This document shows positions 10,649 to 21,000 of a stretch of 64,000 nt of DNA, in pieces; position 1 is the stretch's first letter, and each line of letters opens with the position of its first letter. Origin of the DNA: Amoebophrya sp. A120 (lineage: Eukaryota > Sar > Dinophyceae > Syndiniales > Amoebophryaceae); the NCBI GenBank assembly GCA_905178155.1, contig CAJINV010000001.1, positions 6,295,860 to 6,359,859 on the forward strand. Direction: 5' to 3'. The position numbers and the translations under genes are program-made. The notes under the pieces are model-generated. The model was not told the DNA's origin. It saw nothing but the letters and a program-made list of their open reading frames with translations, and made no database searches.

Positions 10649-11386
10649 ATGGTGGACCCAGGTGCCGCGCTTTTGGTGAACGGCGGTGTGCCTAGTGGCA
10701 CCTTCGACCAGATCCAGGTAAAGACAAAGGCCGAGGCCGACAAGATTATGTGTCCGAAGGCGAACGGGACGACGGACGCGCCCCCGCCCTACGTCGGCCA
10801 ACTGCGGTGGAACTGCGACCAGGCTGAGGCGAATCAGATCTGTTGCTTCAACCGCCACTACGCGGAGCACAGCGGCTACTGGGAGCGAAAAACGAAGTTC
10901 TTCGCGGAAGAAGACGCGAAAATCAGGACGGAGCTGAAGCTCTCGGGGGAGGGAAATCTCCCCGAGCAGCATCAAGTCACGTTCTACGACACCATCACTT
11001 CGAAGCCGTTGTTTAGGGCGCCGCGCGGTCGCTCGTGGAACGCGTTCATTCTCGAATCCAGGCAGCACGGCTGGCCCAGTTTCCGCGACGAAGAAGTGCT
11101 GACGGGGCACGTGAGAATCCTGCCGGGGGGAGAAGCTGTGTCCACGGCAGGGACACACCTGGGGCACAACATTCCAGACAAGAAGGGCAACCGATACTGC
11201 ATTAATCTGGTCAGTGTGTGCGGCCACGGACCGGCGCGGCGGAGGTCGAGAGCGTCTGAAGATGGTCAAGATGGTGGAGACAATGGTCCAGGTGGTGGTG
11301 GCGGAGGTAGTCGTATTAACTCATCGAAGGCCTTGGGCTTGGGCGCGGATCTCAAGGGAGCGCTGGGAAAGAACAAGCAGACTTGA
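10649..11386 (+). CDS. MsrB-like protein (methionine-R-sulfoxide reductase fold)
   Basis: Intronless, 245 residues. The C-terminal half carries SelR/MsrB signatures: HGWPSFRDEE (GWPSF at 141-145), GTHLGHNIPD, and NRYCINLVSV with the expected catalytic cysteine at about Cys184 (MsrB RYCxN). MsrB reduces methionine-R-sulfoxide in proteins. Differences from classical MsrB: the two CxxC zinc pairs are not visible, and the N-terminal half has a different conserved-looking block (NQICCFNRHYAEHSGYWE) with tandem cysteines that could act as resolving thiols. I think similar proteins occur in other marine protists, but that is from memory. The last ~45 residues (Gly-rich, then KALGLGADLKG) are extra. 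No signal or transit peptide is evident. Function as a reductase is inferred from the active-site motif. Confidence 0.7.
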   Translation: MVDPGAALLVNGGVPSGTFDQIQVKTKAEADKIMCPKANGTTDAPPPYVGQLRWNCDQAEANQICCFNRHYAEHSGYWERKTKFFAEEDAKIRTELKLSGEGNLPEQHQVTFYDTITSKPLFRAPRGRSWNAFILESRQHGWPSFRDEEVLTGHVRILPGGEAVSTAGTHLGHNIPDKKGNRYCINLVSVCGHGPARRRSRASEDGQDGGDNGPGGGGGGSRINSSKALGLGADLKGALGKNKQT

Positions 11387-12540
11387 GCATGATGAAGGGC
11401 CCATTTTTCCGGTCGATGATGAACGTGTAAAGCTTCCTGCTGATCTGCAGCTGATGAACGTGTAAAGCTTTCTGCCAGTCTGGTTCTGGTGTAGAGATTC
11501 AACACCTACCTCTACCTGCGACAGCGACTACGTACGACTGGGGTTCGTACTTCTACTATTTGTATTTGTATAATTCCCTCCGCTGTCATAACCATATCGA
11601 AGGCGAAGGCTACGGTGGCATTTGCTCCAGTCACGCCAGGTCTTAGACTGAGTCGAACAAGCGCAAACTAACGTCGATGCGCCGGCAACATAAACTCTAT
11701 CTATCCCAATGAGCAGGAAACGAGAACGACGCACAGTGTGAGTGCATGCATCACTTCTCCTCATACTTAGTGCCGGTAGAGAAATAAAAAAACATCGACA
11801 TGAAGGTGCTTTTACCTTCATGGTGAAAATTTCGCGGTAATTCGCCGATCTTCGTTTAGATGACGAGAAGTGGAAATTCCAACAGTCGCTTGCAATTTGG
11901 AGAAATGGAGACGGACACGGAGAGCAACGCTCTACTTTTACGCGGCGTCTACGTAATAGCTCGTTGTTCATCTTCGCGTTGGTCTATCATGAGCAGATAA
12001 AAAAGGTGATGAACATGAAAATCGTGCCAAGTAAAGGAAGTGGAAAGTATTTTCGGGGCATTAAACTATCATAATCATTCCACACATTTCACGATCAGTA
12101 TCTATACGCTTTTGTTTTTCCCGCATCGAGAGCGAACAGAAAGTCTTTTATCTGAGAAAGAAATATACTAGGAGAGTGCCTATTCTCTAGGAAGCAGCAG
12201 CAGAGTGCCTCGATTCACTTCCTGTGGTAATTATACTGGTCTAAGTAACGACTCTGACATTCATCGGAATACTTCCTTGTTGACTCATTACCTTTACAGC
12301 ACGACAACTTACGCCACAATTGTCATGCTTAAACATCAACCAGCACAGAGAGTCACACTAATTTGCCCACCCTTCATGTTCATCGCTTTCGATTGTCCTA
12401 ACGTGCGGTTTACCAGCTACACCTACAACAGTAGAGATGATTGAGTACGATTTCGCATCAGTAATAGTAGTTTAGTTCTGTTACTAAAACTACCTCGTTG
12501 CTCAACATTACTTAGCCGGGTCACAAATCACTATAAAAAA
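11387..12540. other. Intergenic with one short direct repeat
   Basis: 1.15 kb without a supported gene. Just after the MsrB-like stop, tgatgaacgtgtaaagctt occurs at 11417-11435 and again at 11452-11470, a 35-bp-period duplication. The rest is A/T-moderate sequence with short frames only. The dipeptidase ATG is preceded by atcactataaaaaa. Confidence 0.5.
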
Positions 12541-14232
12541 ATGTCATATTTTTGGATGGGGGATGGCACCCACAAGGTGCCCTTCTCCATGCACCGGCGG
12601 CATCGGGAGGAGGTCGCGCGCAAAATTCGTGAAGAGCATCCGGCAGTTAAGGGTACCAGAACGTTCCTGCTGATGAAGGGTGGTGGCGAGCAGTCACTAT
12701 ACGACACCGATACGACGTGGGACTTCCGGCAAGAGGCTAACTTCCAGTATCTCTTCGGCGCCAAGGAGCCGGGACTCTGGGGCGGCATTGACATCGACAG
12801 CGGAAAAGGCTACCTCTTCATCCCCAAACTCGACGAAATCTACGCGACCTGGCTAGGGCCCATTCGAACGAAGGAGCACTTCAAAAATTACTACGAGGTG
12901 GAGGACGTTTTGTATCTGGACTCGGAGGAACTGAAAGCGTTTATGCACAAGCACACCCGGGGCATTGTGACTCCTATTGGAACGAATCTCGACTCCGGAT
13001 CTCGCTCATTCAACGAGCACTCAAAAGCAACGTTCATGAAGGAGAATTCCCTTTCGCCGCTAACGACCGCAAGCGAGCACTTCTCCAGCATCGTCTGGAC
13101 GGTGCTGAACGAATCCCGTGCAGTAAAAGACGCCGACGAGATCCGCATCCTGGAGTTCGCGTGCAAGGTGAGCGCGCAGGCTCACATCGCGGTGATGAAG
13201 AAGGTGTACCAAACGCACACGAACGAGGTGCTCTGCGCACCCTCCACCTCGCCCACGCACCGGCCGTGGCCGGCCATGCAGATGGTCAAGAGCAAGGAGT
13301 ACTTGTCCGAAGCGGAATTTAAGTACCAGTCCTTCCTCCGCGGCTGCGCCCGGGTGGGCTACACCTGCATTTGCCCCTCGGGCGAGAACAACGCCGTGCT
13401 GCACTACGGACACGCGGCGGAGCCGAACATGGAGGACGTGCAGTCCGGCGAGATGAAGCTGCACGACATGGGGGCCGAGTACCACTGCTACACCTCGGAC
13501 ATCACGGTGAGTTTCCCCGTCACGGGGAAGTTCACGGACGCGCAGCGACGCATCTACTCCGCCGTGTGGAGCGCTGTGCAGGCGGTGGAGCGGCGGCTGC
13601 GGCCGGGCGTGCGGTACGGCGACATGCACAAACTCGCGCAGCGCACGCTGCTGCACAGTCTGAAGGGCTTCGTGTTTCTCGAAACCGCCGACGTGGAGGA
13701 AATGATGAAATATGACCTGGCGGGGTTCTTCATGCCCCACGGCCTGGGCCACATGCTGGGGCTGGCGGTGCACGACGTGGGCGGGTACGTGCCGGGGGAG
13801 AGCCGGAAAAACTACCCCGACATAAAGCAGAACCTGCGACTAAACCGGGAGCTGAAGGAAAACATGGTGCTCACCGTGGAGCCCGGGTTCTACTTCATTC
13901 CGCACTGCATCCGCCAGGTATTTCAGGACGAGGGGAAGAAAAAGTTCATGAAAATGTCGGAGGCGACACTCCTGCAACAGATGACCAAGGAGGTTGGAGG
14001 CGTACGCATCGAGGACAATGTGCAGATAACAAAAACGGGCTGCCGCGTGCTGCACACCACGCCGCGCGAAATCGAGGAAATTGAAGGGGTCATGCAGGGT
14101 AAGTTCGAGTGGGACTTTGAAGTCGAGTGCCTGCGGGAATACAACGGAGCCGCGGGTGGCGGCAGCCCCATGGCGAACGGTGGGGATCACGGTGGGACGC
14201 CCTCCAAGAAACAGAAGACTTCCAGTGCGTAG
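12541..14232 (+). CDS. PEPD: Xaa-Pro dipeptidase (prolidase, M24B)
   Basis: Intronless, 563 residues. Hydrolyses X-Pro dipeptides in the cytosol with two metal ions. Seen: an N-terminal creatinase-like domain (FLLMKGGGEQSLYDTDT, FRQEANFQYLFGAKEPG) and a C-terminal pita-bread domain. The five metal ligands are in family order: Asp309 and Asp320 (HDMGAEYHCYTSDITVSF, the same 11-residue spacing as the human enzyme), His404 (PHGLGHMLGLAVHDVGGY), Glu447 (LTVEPGFYF) and Glu491 (VRIEDNVQIT). Similarity to animal PEPD runs through ICPSGENNAVLHYGHA. Oddity: residues ~230-247 (VLCAPSTSPTHRPWPAMQ) have no family counterpart and correspond to an in-frame 54-nt GT...AG segment (13228-13281). The C-terminal tail after ~530 is Gly-rich and ends in a basic KKQKTSSA. 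Confidence 0.93.
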   Translation: MSYFWMGDGTHKVPFSMHRRHREEVARKIREEHPAVKGTRTFLLMKGGGEQSLYDTDTTWDFRQEANFQYLFGAKEPGLWGGIDIDSGKGYLFIPKLDEIYATWLGPIRTKEHFKNYYEVEDVLYLDSEELKAFMHKHTRGIVTPIGTNLDSGSRSFNEHSKATFMKENSLSPLTTASEHFSSIVWTVLNESRAVKDADEIRILEFACKVSAQAHIAVMKKVYQTHTNEVLCAPSTSPTHRPWPAMQMVKSKEYLSEAEFKYQSFLRGCARVGYTCICPSGENNAVLHYGHAAEPNMEDVQSGEMKLHDMGAEYHCYTSDITVSFPVTGKFTDAQRRIYSAVWSAVQAVERRLRPGVRYGDMHKLAQRTLLHSLKGFVFLETADVEEMMKYDLAGFFMPHGLGHMLGLAVHDVGGYVPGESRKNYPDIKQNLRLNRELKENMVLTVEPGFYFIPHCIRQVFQDEGKKKFMKMSEATLLQQMTKEVGGVRIEDNVQITKTGCRVLHTTPREIEEIEGVMQGKFEWDFEVECLREYNGAAGGGSPMANGGDHGGTPSKKQKTSSA

Positions 14233-14728
14233 TGGAAGACCGACGTGGATTGCTCTTTGAACCCCCACGAACATAAAAATCACTTTGACTTCTCCTGCTT
14301 TCGCCTGTCTTTCTATGGCATCGGTTGTATGCGCGTTCCGATGCTAGCGATGCATAACAAGATTTGTTGAAGACAAGGAACACTTTTTCAACGACGAGAA
14401 AGAAGTTGCAAGAAAACGGTGTCTCCACCGAAGACAGAAACAGCGTTTGAGCAATATTATCGAGTCACCATATGGCAGAATGGCTGTGTAAAATATGGAC
14501 AGCGGGACTTTGTTCGCAGAAAAATCCTGTTGCAATGCATCAAATGCGCCCAAATGTAAATAATGCGCGAGCCTGTGGTAGATGGTTCGTGGTTCAGATA
14601 CAAAGCAAGGTTCACAGAGAGATGTGGTTGTTTCTTGAAATCTTGTTCTAGAAGAAAAGCAGCAATAAAAGAACTACAATCTTCCCTGAACGAAAAAGTC
14701 ACTGTGAGTGCTTTGACTGCGTTCCATT
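14233..14728. other. Intergenic, no supported gene
   Basis: About 500 bp without a coding frame I can support. Possible leader sequence of the next gene lies near the end. Confidence 0.45.
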
Positions 14729-15586
14729 TTGTTCTTCTGCTTGCGCCGACGTTCAGCGCAGCTGCGGTCTGTCGACCACATGCACATGCAGGACGGCGGT
14801 AGCTCTTTTCAAAAGACCAAGACGCATGAAGCTGCGGCGCAATGGAGTCCACCAAGAAACTACGGTAAGATGAAGGAGGAGCAGATCCAGAACCGAGATC
14901 GGGGTGTCTTGTGTTCAGGCACGATAGGATCAACTTCAGCTCTGAAATCGCGAGTTAAGCGATGCGGTGTCTTCATTGCCGTTGCGTTCACGAGCCCACC
15001 AGTAACCGGCCTGCTTCTTCTGAGTCTTAGTCTCTCTGCCATTGGAGCCAAGTGCTTGTGGAGGGAATCTCATCCCGAGCACTGGTTTCCCTACTTCCTC
15101 CTTCTCGGCGGTTTTTGTGGGGTGTGGCTCTGGTACCATGGAGTGCAAAGCCTGCTTCAGCTACAGCGGAATGAGCAGCTGGAACAGCGGCGACGAATCG
15201 TTAGGTCGCAAGCAGAAGCGGGAGCGAAAAGATCTCTCGCAGCAAGACGCTCCTCGGAACGGGTGGAACGAGGCCAAATGCTGCAGCAGGCACAAAATAA
15301 CGATCGTGCTCCAGCTAAACATTCCGATAGCTACGGACCGTCGCAAGTACCATGTCCATTCGAGCAGGAGCTTTCGACAATCGAGAGTTCAGTGCCGTCT
15401 ATGACTAATATGTCTGCTCCGTCACTGAGAAAGAGTCCTTCTGCAACGAATAAAGGCACCCACCACCTTGGGAACAAGACGCTGCTGAAAAGCACCTCTC
15501 CGAATGCTCTGGATCATGGTGTTGGTGTAGGTCATCTCGGCCAGCAGCTGTCCTTCGATCGCGACTACAAAAAAGACTTCAAGTAG
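14729..15586 (+). CDS. Hypothetical membrane protein with two TM helices
   Basis: Open frame of 285 residues; the start is uncertain, with in-frame ATGs at 14729, 14780, 14786 and 14870. Seen: a hydrophobic hairpin made of FIAVAFTSPPVTGLLLLSLS and WFPYFLLLGGFCGVWLWYHG (about residues 82-150), then a basic, glutamine/arginine-rich helix (LLQLQRNEQLEQRRRIVRSQ) and a long Ser/Pro/Asn-rich tail. The architecture suggests a small integral membrane protein with a cytosolic coiled or disordered tail. No family recognised. Its similarity in strand and spacing to neighbours supports it being a gene. Confidence 0.5.
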   Translation: MFFCLRRRSAQLRSVDHMHMQDGGSSFQKTKTHEAAAQWSPPRNYGKMKEEQIQNRDRGVLCSGTIGSTSALKSRVKRCGVFIAVAFTSPPVTGLLLLSLSLSAIGAKCLWRESHPEHWFPYFLLLGGFCGVWLWYHGVQSLLQLQRNEQLEQRRRIVRSQAEAGAKRSLAARRSSERVERGQMLQQAQNNDRAPAKHSDSYGPSQVPCPFEQELSTIESSVPSMTNMSAPSLRKSPSATNKGTHHLGNKTLLKSTSPNALDHGVGVGHLGQQLSFDRDYKKDFK

Positions 15587-16287
15587 CGAGTGCTACGCTC
15601 ATTGGTTCGTCTACTTCGCAAGCAGATGAATGACAGTCCGAACGTACGTACTAAGTACTTTACACTTTGACGTTATTAACTTGCAAATCCAAACCCAAAT
15701 CGACGCCTTTTTCTGCTCGCATTGCGCCGTTCTCCATAGAACGCACTGCAGCAAACGCAAAGTCATGCTCCTGAAGGTAGAAGCGCTTTTTCGTTTTGCA
15801 ACACCCAGCAAAACCTGTCGAGTAGATCAAGTTGAACTTGAAGGCAAATTATAACAGTTTCTTTGGATCCTCTTCAATTACCTTATTCGTGCGCATTCGC
15901 TAGAGCTTGAAGATTTTTCCTGTTTGTGGATCTTCGAGTGTAGTACGCAATGCCAAAGAAAACCGGTTTTGTCCAAGCTCTATTCCCACCGTGCGCCTTT
16001 CTCCATGGTCACGGTGGACGCCCATGCATGGATACATATCAACAACATGCCTCGTCTGCTCTCTACTGCGATCAGTGAATGAAAAGAATCTGGATGTTGC
16101 CGCTCCTCCTTCTAGCTTCCGAGAAATTTGCTGAAACATTTCCACTAGCTTCAAGCGGGTGGCTTTCGTGTAAGTCCACTGGTGGCCTGTTCGCTGTCGA
16201 GCTCACATCATTTGGCCACTTTCCTCCATGATTTAGTTTGAAACGTTACCTGAGTATAAGGTGCGGTAGAAGTGTTGCGTTAACACC
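15587..16287. other. Intergenic, no supported gene
   Basis: About 700 bp. Short frames on both strands only; no repeat or RNA gene recognised. Confidence 0.5.
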
Positions 16288-17475
16288 ATGATGCGTGCGG
16301 TAGTTGTTGAAAATGCCAAGGCCCCCGTGAGGGAGGCTATGCGCGTGGTCGCCAACTATCCTCGCCCAGAATTGACTCCGAGCCATAATGTGCTGGTAAA
16401 AGTGCACTACACCGCGGTCAACCGCGCAGACCTGATGCAACGACAGGGCAAGTACCCACCACCACCGGGTGCTTCGAGTGTCTTGGGTCTCGAATGCAGC
16501 GGTGAAATCGTGGAAGTCGGCACACAGAGCTCAGGTACGTACGACCACTCAGTCGCACAGGTGGCGTTTTTGCTAGAAGAACTCAGAATAACGTGCAGAT
16601 AGTGTGGTCGCAGCTGAAGGTCATTTTTCAAAAAATCCCCTCAAACACTCATCGATCTTACCACAACAGCGCCGTCCCGCAGCTCCAAATGGAAGCCTGG
16701 CGACCGGGTGATGGGCCTGCTCGAAGGCGGCGGCTATGCGGAGTACGCCGCCTGCGCCCCGGGCAGCTTGATGCGGGTCCCGGACAAGTGGTCCCTCGAG
16801 CAGGCCGCGTGCGTGCCCGAAGTGTGGCTGACCGCGTACCAGTTGCTCCGCAAAGTCGCCAAAACACAGCCGGGGGACAACGTGTTGCTCCACGCTGGCG
16901 CCTCGGCGGTGTCGCTCGCCGCAATCCAACTGGCGAGGCACGTGCTGCAGGCCAAACACGTCACGGCCCTTACGCGGTCAGCGCGAAAGCTGGACCAGTG
17001 CAAGCAAATGGGTGCGGACGAGGCGTTGCTGCGCGAGGACTTCTTCGCCAACTTCCGCACCGAAGACGCGGAGGCGAAAAATGCGCTGACGAAGTTTGAC
17101 GTCGTTTTGGACCCTGTTGTGGGCGAGGACTTTTTCACGTGCCTGTCGGAAGCGACGAACCGGGACGCGCGGTACGTCGTGTACGCCGCGATGGGGGGGC
17201 CGAAAGTGCCGGATTTCAACTTCGGTCCGGTATTCCGCAAGTCGTTGTCCATTTTGACCTCGACCCTGCGCGCCCGGTCGGTCGACTACAAGGCGGATTT
17301 GATCGAGATGTTTGAGGAGGAGGTGCTGCAACCCTTTTTGGTGGATGCGGGGAGCAAGGCGGAACTGAATTTGGACACGGTCCTGGCACTGGACCAAGTC
17401 GCGGAAGCGCACGAAAGACTTGAAAGCAACGACACGGGCGGAAAAATTGTTTTGAAGGTTGCGGCGGAAGAGTGA
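16288..17475 (+). CDS. NAD(P)H:quinone oxidoreductase, zeta-crystallin/PIG3-like
   Basis: Two exons, 16288-16532 and 16686-17475, about 344 residues. Member of the quinone oxidoreductase branch of the medium-chain dehydrogenases (zeta-crystallin, TP53I3). Seen: the signature [20 protein letters not shown] and [13 protein letters not shown] in exon 1; [18 protein letters not shown] right after the join; the Rossmann glycine/alanine turn [18 protein letters not shown]; a nucleotide-binding [20 protein letters not shown]; and [13 protein letters not shown]. The catalytic-zinc cysteines of alcohol dehydrogenases are absent, as usual for this branch. It should reduce quinones with NADPH in the cytosol. 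The intron is flanked by the direct repeat AGCTC, and the family alignment ([14 protein letters not shown]) fixes the join within that repeat. Confidence 0.88.
16533..16685 (+). other. Intron between AGCTC direct repeats (quinone oxidoreductase)
   Basis: 153 bp. AGCTC lies at both edges (16528-16532 and 16681-16685), so the cut can slide by 5 bp without changing the product. The in-frame join cannot use the nearby GT (ggtacgtacg): a gt...ag excision would shift the frame. The acceptor can still be AG if the donor is CT. No terminal inverted repeats seen. Confidence 0.65.
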
Positions 17476-18075
17476 TCACATTATACTTAGCTATGAGTCG
17501 TGGTTAGACGCCAAACAACTCAAATTGGAGAATGCATTCGGAATGCATTTCGCTGGACTCGGTGTGTTGAAATGGAGCAGGTGATCCCAGCACGCAAATC
17601 AATACGCTGCGCCCCTCTGACCTTTCTAATGTCCGTAATGCAGATCTTCGGAGGTCGAGGTGTAGCGTCGCTCACTTTGCTAGAACACTACTCATGGTAG
17701 AAGAAGAACTGGACCTGCACCTGACTCAGAGCATTACTAGGCAAGGAGTGAGTTGGCCTTGCCACACACGCAAAAATGACAATCGTTCGAAGTGCGAGTG
17801 AGGAGCCAGACTCTTGTTTCTCGAGTGAGCGAGTTACTGGTCTAAAAAATGAGTGTAGTTCCTTTTCCTTCTCCTTGCCTCTGCTTTAATAGTGTATCTG
17901 TCGGAGCCGGAAGTTAACGACTTCAACAAGCTATGCGATTGGCCGTTATCGTTAGACGAGGAAGTCTACTCATGATCGGAGTTTTGTAACGCCTTTCTTG
18001 ATTTGCCTCAGCGGCTACGCCTTTACCCCTTTTTACTTTTTTGAAGATCGGCTAAAGAATACAAGCTGAAGCAAG
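17476..18075. other. Intergenic, no supported gene
   Basis: About 600 bp, no supported coding frame and no recognisable repeat. Confidence 0.5.
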
Positions 18076-21000
18076 ATGCAGCCTACACGTCGTCGTTCGG
18101 GGGGTGTGGAGGCTTTGTTGCAAAGCGGGTCGCAGAGTCTAGATGCGCGCGACTTGGGGGACCAGCAGAGTTCGCGACGCGGCGCAGGAGCGCGCGGTAG
18201 CATTCGAAAGGAGTCTTATGCACCCGCCAAGGGAGCGGCTGGAAGTGGAACAAGCTCAAGCTCCAAACCAACGAAATCGAACGGAGGCACCTCGAGTGGA
18301 GTTGCAGCTGGACCCACGGCAGGTGGGGCATCTAGCACAAGTAGTACGAAAAGCAGCTACAAAACAAGCACCAGCGGAACTTCCGGTACAGCAGCGGCCG
18401 TGCCTAGTACTGGGAGCCATGGCGGTGCCTCGACGACAGCATCCACCTCGTCGCAAAGAAACAAGCAGGGCAGTGCGATGTCTGCTTCCACACAGAAGAT
18501 CCTTAGCAACGGGAGGACGAAATTCACCGCGGAAGATTTTCGTGTTGGTGCAGATTGGTGGGACCCGCTTGCGGACCTGCACAACAAGAGCATGCTGAAC
18601 GCGATGCAGACCCGGCATTTGGAGTGGGAACGCCTGCGCCAGATGTCCAAACAGGAAGAACAGCGGGAAGCAGGCGGCACAGCAACTGGTGCCTCGTCGC
18701 GCAAACCCGGCGGTGTCAGAAGCAAATTGCAGCAGGCGGTTGACGAAGCCTCGTCGTATCGCGAAGACGATGTAGAGACGGGAGATGTTGACGTGACGAC
18801 CTCTACGGAGATTGGCGGAGGTGCTTCCTCATCCGCTTCCTCAACTGTCGGGGCAGCAGAACCGCAGCAAAAACCGGATGCTGCGACGAAAACTTCGCAG
18901 CAGAAGAATTTGAACCACCTGCGCATGGGAATGGACGGGCCGAGACTTCCACCGTCGCAGCAGCACGGAAGCGACGTTCCCACGGCGAATTTCGCTGCAA
19001 CGACTTCATCTACGGCTTTCACGCAAGGAGCAAACGGTGGCAGAGCTGCACCAAATCTCGTCTCGTCGACAGGATCAACAGCAGCGCCCTCTTCGTCACT
19101 TGAAGTGGGTCGCTACACGAGCAATCAAAGTGGTGGATTTGGTTCGTTGCAACCCGAGGGGGGGCACATGATCGTAGAGCGCTGGCGCAACCGCGTTGCT
19201 CCGGATTCCGCAACGAGCAGCGTCGCCTACTTCGGACGGAGCGGTGGCGGCAGCATGAGTGCGGGCGGCGGCGGGATTGGAAGCAGCCTGCCGGTGGGCG
19301 AAAATACCGCGGCACTGCAGCGCTTGAAGACCGTGTACGGAGGCGGTGGTGCCTCCGCGAGCAGCTCCTCCACGGCCGGCGCTGCTACCACGAGCAACGA
19401 GGAAGATCAATGGCACCAATTACCGCGCGAAGCCGTGGACGCGATCGCGCGCTGGAAGGTGGGCGGCTTGCCAGGGCGCGTTTGCCTGTTGCAGGTGCTT
19501 GACAGCGTTTTTGGACAAGAAGCGGACGATGCCCAAATGCTGTCCACCGATCAAGAGAACAGCCGCAACCAGGCCCAGGAGGACCAACAAATTGACCCGG
19601 AGGAAAGTGAAGCACGGGCGCGCTTGTTCGATGAGTTCTTTTACAAAAGAAACAGCCACAATGCGGAATCTGCGAGTGCTTCAAACAAAGATCCGTCCCC
19701 ACTACTCCGCGCACTTTCGACCAGCACGGGACTCGGAACAAACGCCGTGTCGGCACAAAAATTTGTGTACGATCGCGTCTTCGCGCACCCACCAATGGAA
19801 GCTTTGGAGTTTGCCCTGTCGCTGGTGAAGAAAGCCGCTTTGCACGCCGACGCGCTGTGTCTTGCATTCCGCCAACTGCAGCTGCAATTGCAAGCAAGGC
19901 CGTTTCGAGAGCGACTGTTGGTGCAGATCCTGGCAGAACTGGTCCGGCTCCACCTCTCATCAAGTGGCCCACCAACAATGGGCAGCTTCACCAGTGGCGG
20001 GGCCACGTCGAGCGGTGCCGGCCCCCGTTCCACCGAGTGGACCGACCATGCGGTATGCGATCTGCTGTCTGCGGAGCTCGGGCTGTCGCAATACACCGTC
20101 GATCCCGGTGCCCGTGGCGCACTGAACAACCCCGGCGCACGGACGACGACCCAGAACCGCTTCCGCTTCAGTTCGTCCGGCGATATGCAACATCTAGGCA
20201 CAACTACCGGCACAACGAACGGCCTGGGCGGAACATCAACGGCCGCAAACGCGTCGTCCTCCATGCAGCGCACGGTGCGCGGAGGTACGTTTAACACCCC
20301 GGGCGTTGCGGACAACAACCCGACGACTAACCGGGCTGCCCGCACGCTGAGCAACGCCTCGGATCACCTGCTGGATAGCGCGGTTTCGCTGGAAAAGCTC
20401 CGGGTGCAGAACGCCCATCTGGAGTCCTACGTGATCAAGGCCGCCCGGATCCGCGACGATCTGAAATCCACGTTGGAAACGCTGGAGAACGTGGACGCCT
20501 ACGCGCTTCTCGGTTTACAGAAGGAAACAGCGACTCTGGAGGACGCGAAGAAGGCCTTTCACAAGCTGGCGCGGACCGCGCACCCGGACAAGGGCGGTGA
20601 TCCCAAGGCGTTCCAGGCCATTCAACACGCCTACAGCACGATACAACGGAGCAAAGCGGCGTCCGGGGCGGACCACAAAATCGAGCTTTCGAAGGAGGAC
20701 GGCGCGTGTCTGGAGCCCGAAGAACTCGAACACAAGCTGGGGCAGGTGCGGATCCTGGAAGGTAAGTATGGGCAGTGCAACGGCAGCGAGCACATAAAAA
20801 ATATTTTTTGTTTTTCTTTTTGCAGCGTTTGATCGCGGCGAGGGCCGGTTTTGGTTCGAGCGGAAGTGGTTTTGGTTTTCCTTATTTTTCTAGCATATCT
20901 TTCATTCTGTGTTTTATGTTTATCGACTTTTCATCGTTTCCATCTGATGTCCGTATGGGGACACCATCTCCGCACGACAAACCTTTTCGCAGAGCAGTTA

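Noticed and set aside
13060-13773. Minus-strand open frame (237 codons) opposite the prolidase gene
   Set aside because: The plus strand carries all five metal ligands of prolidase; the antisense frame is a composition effect.
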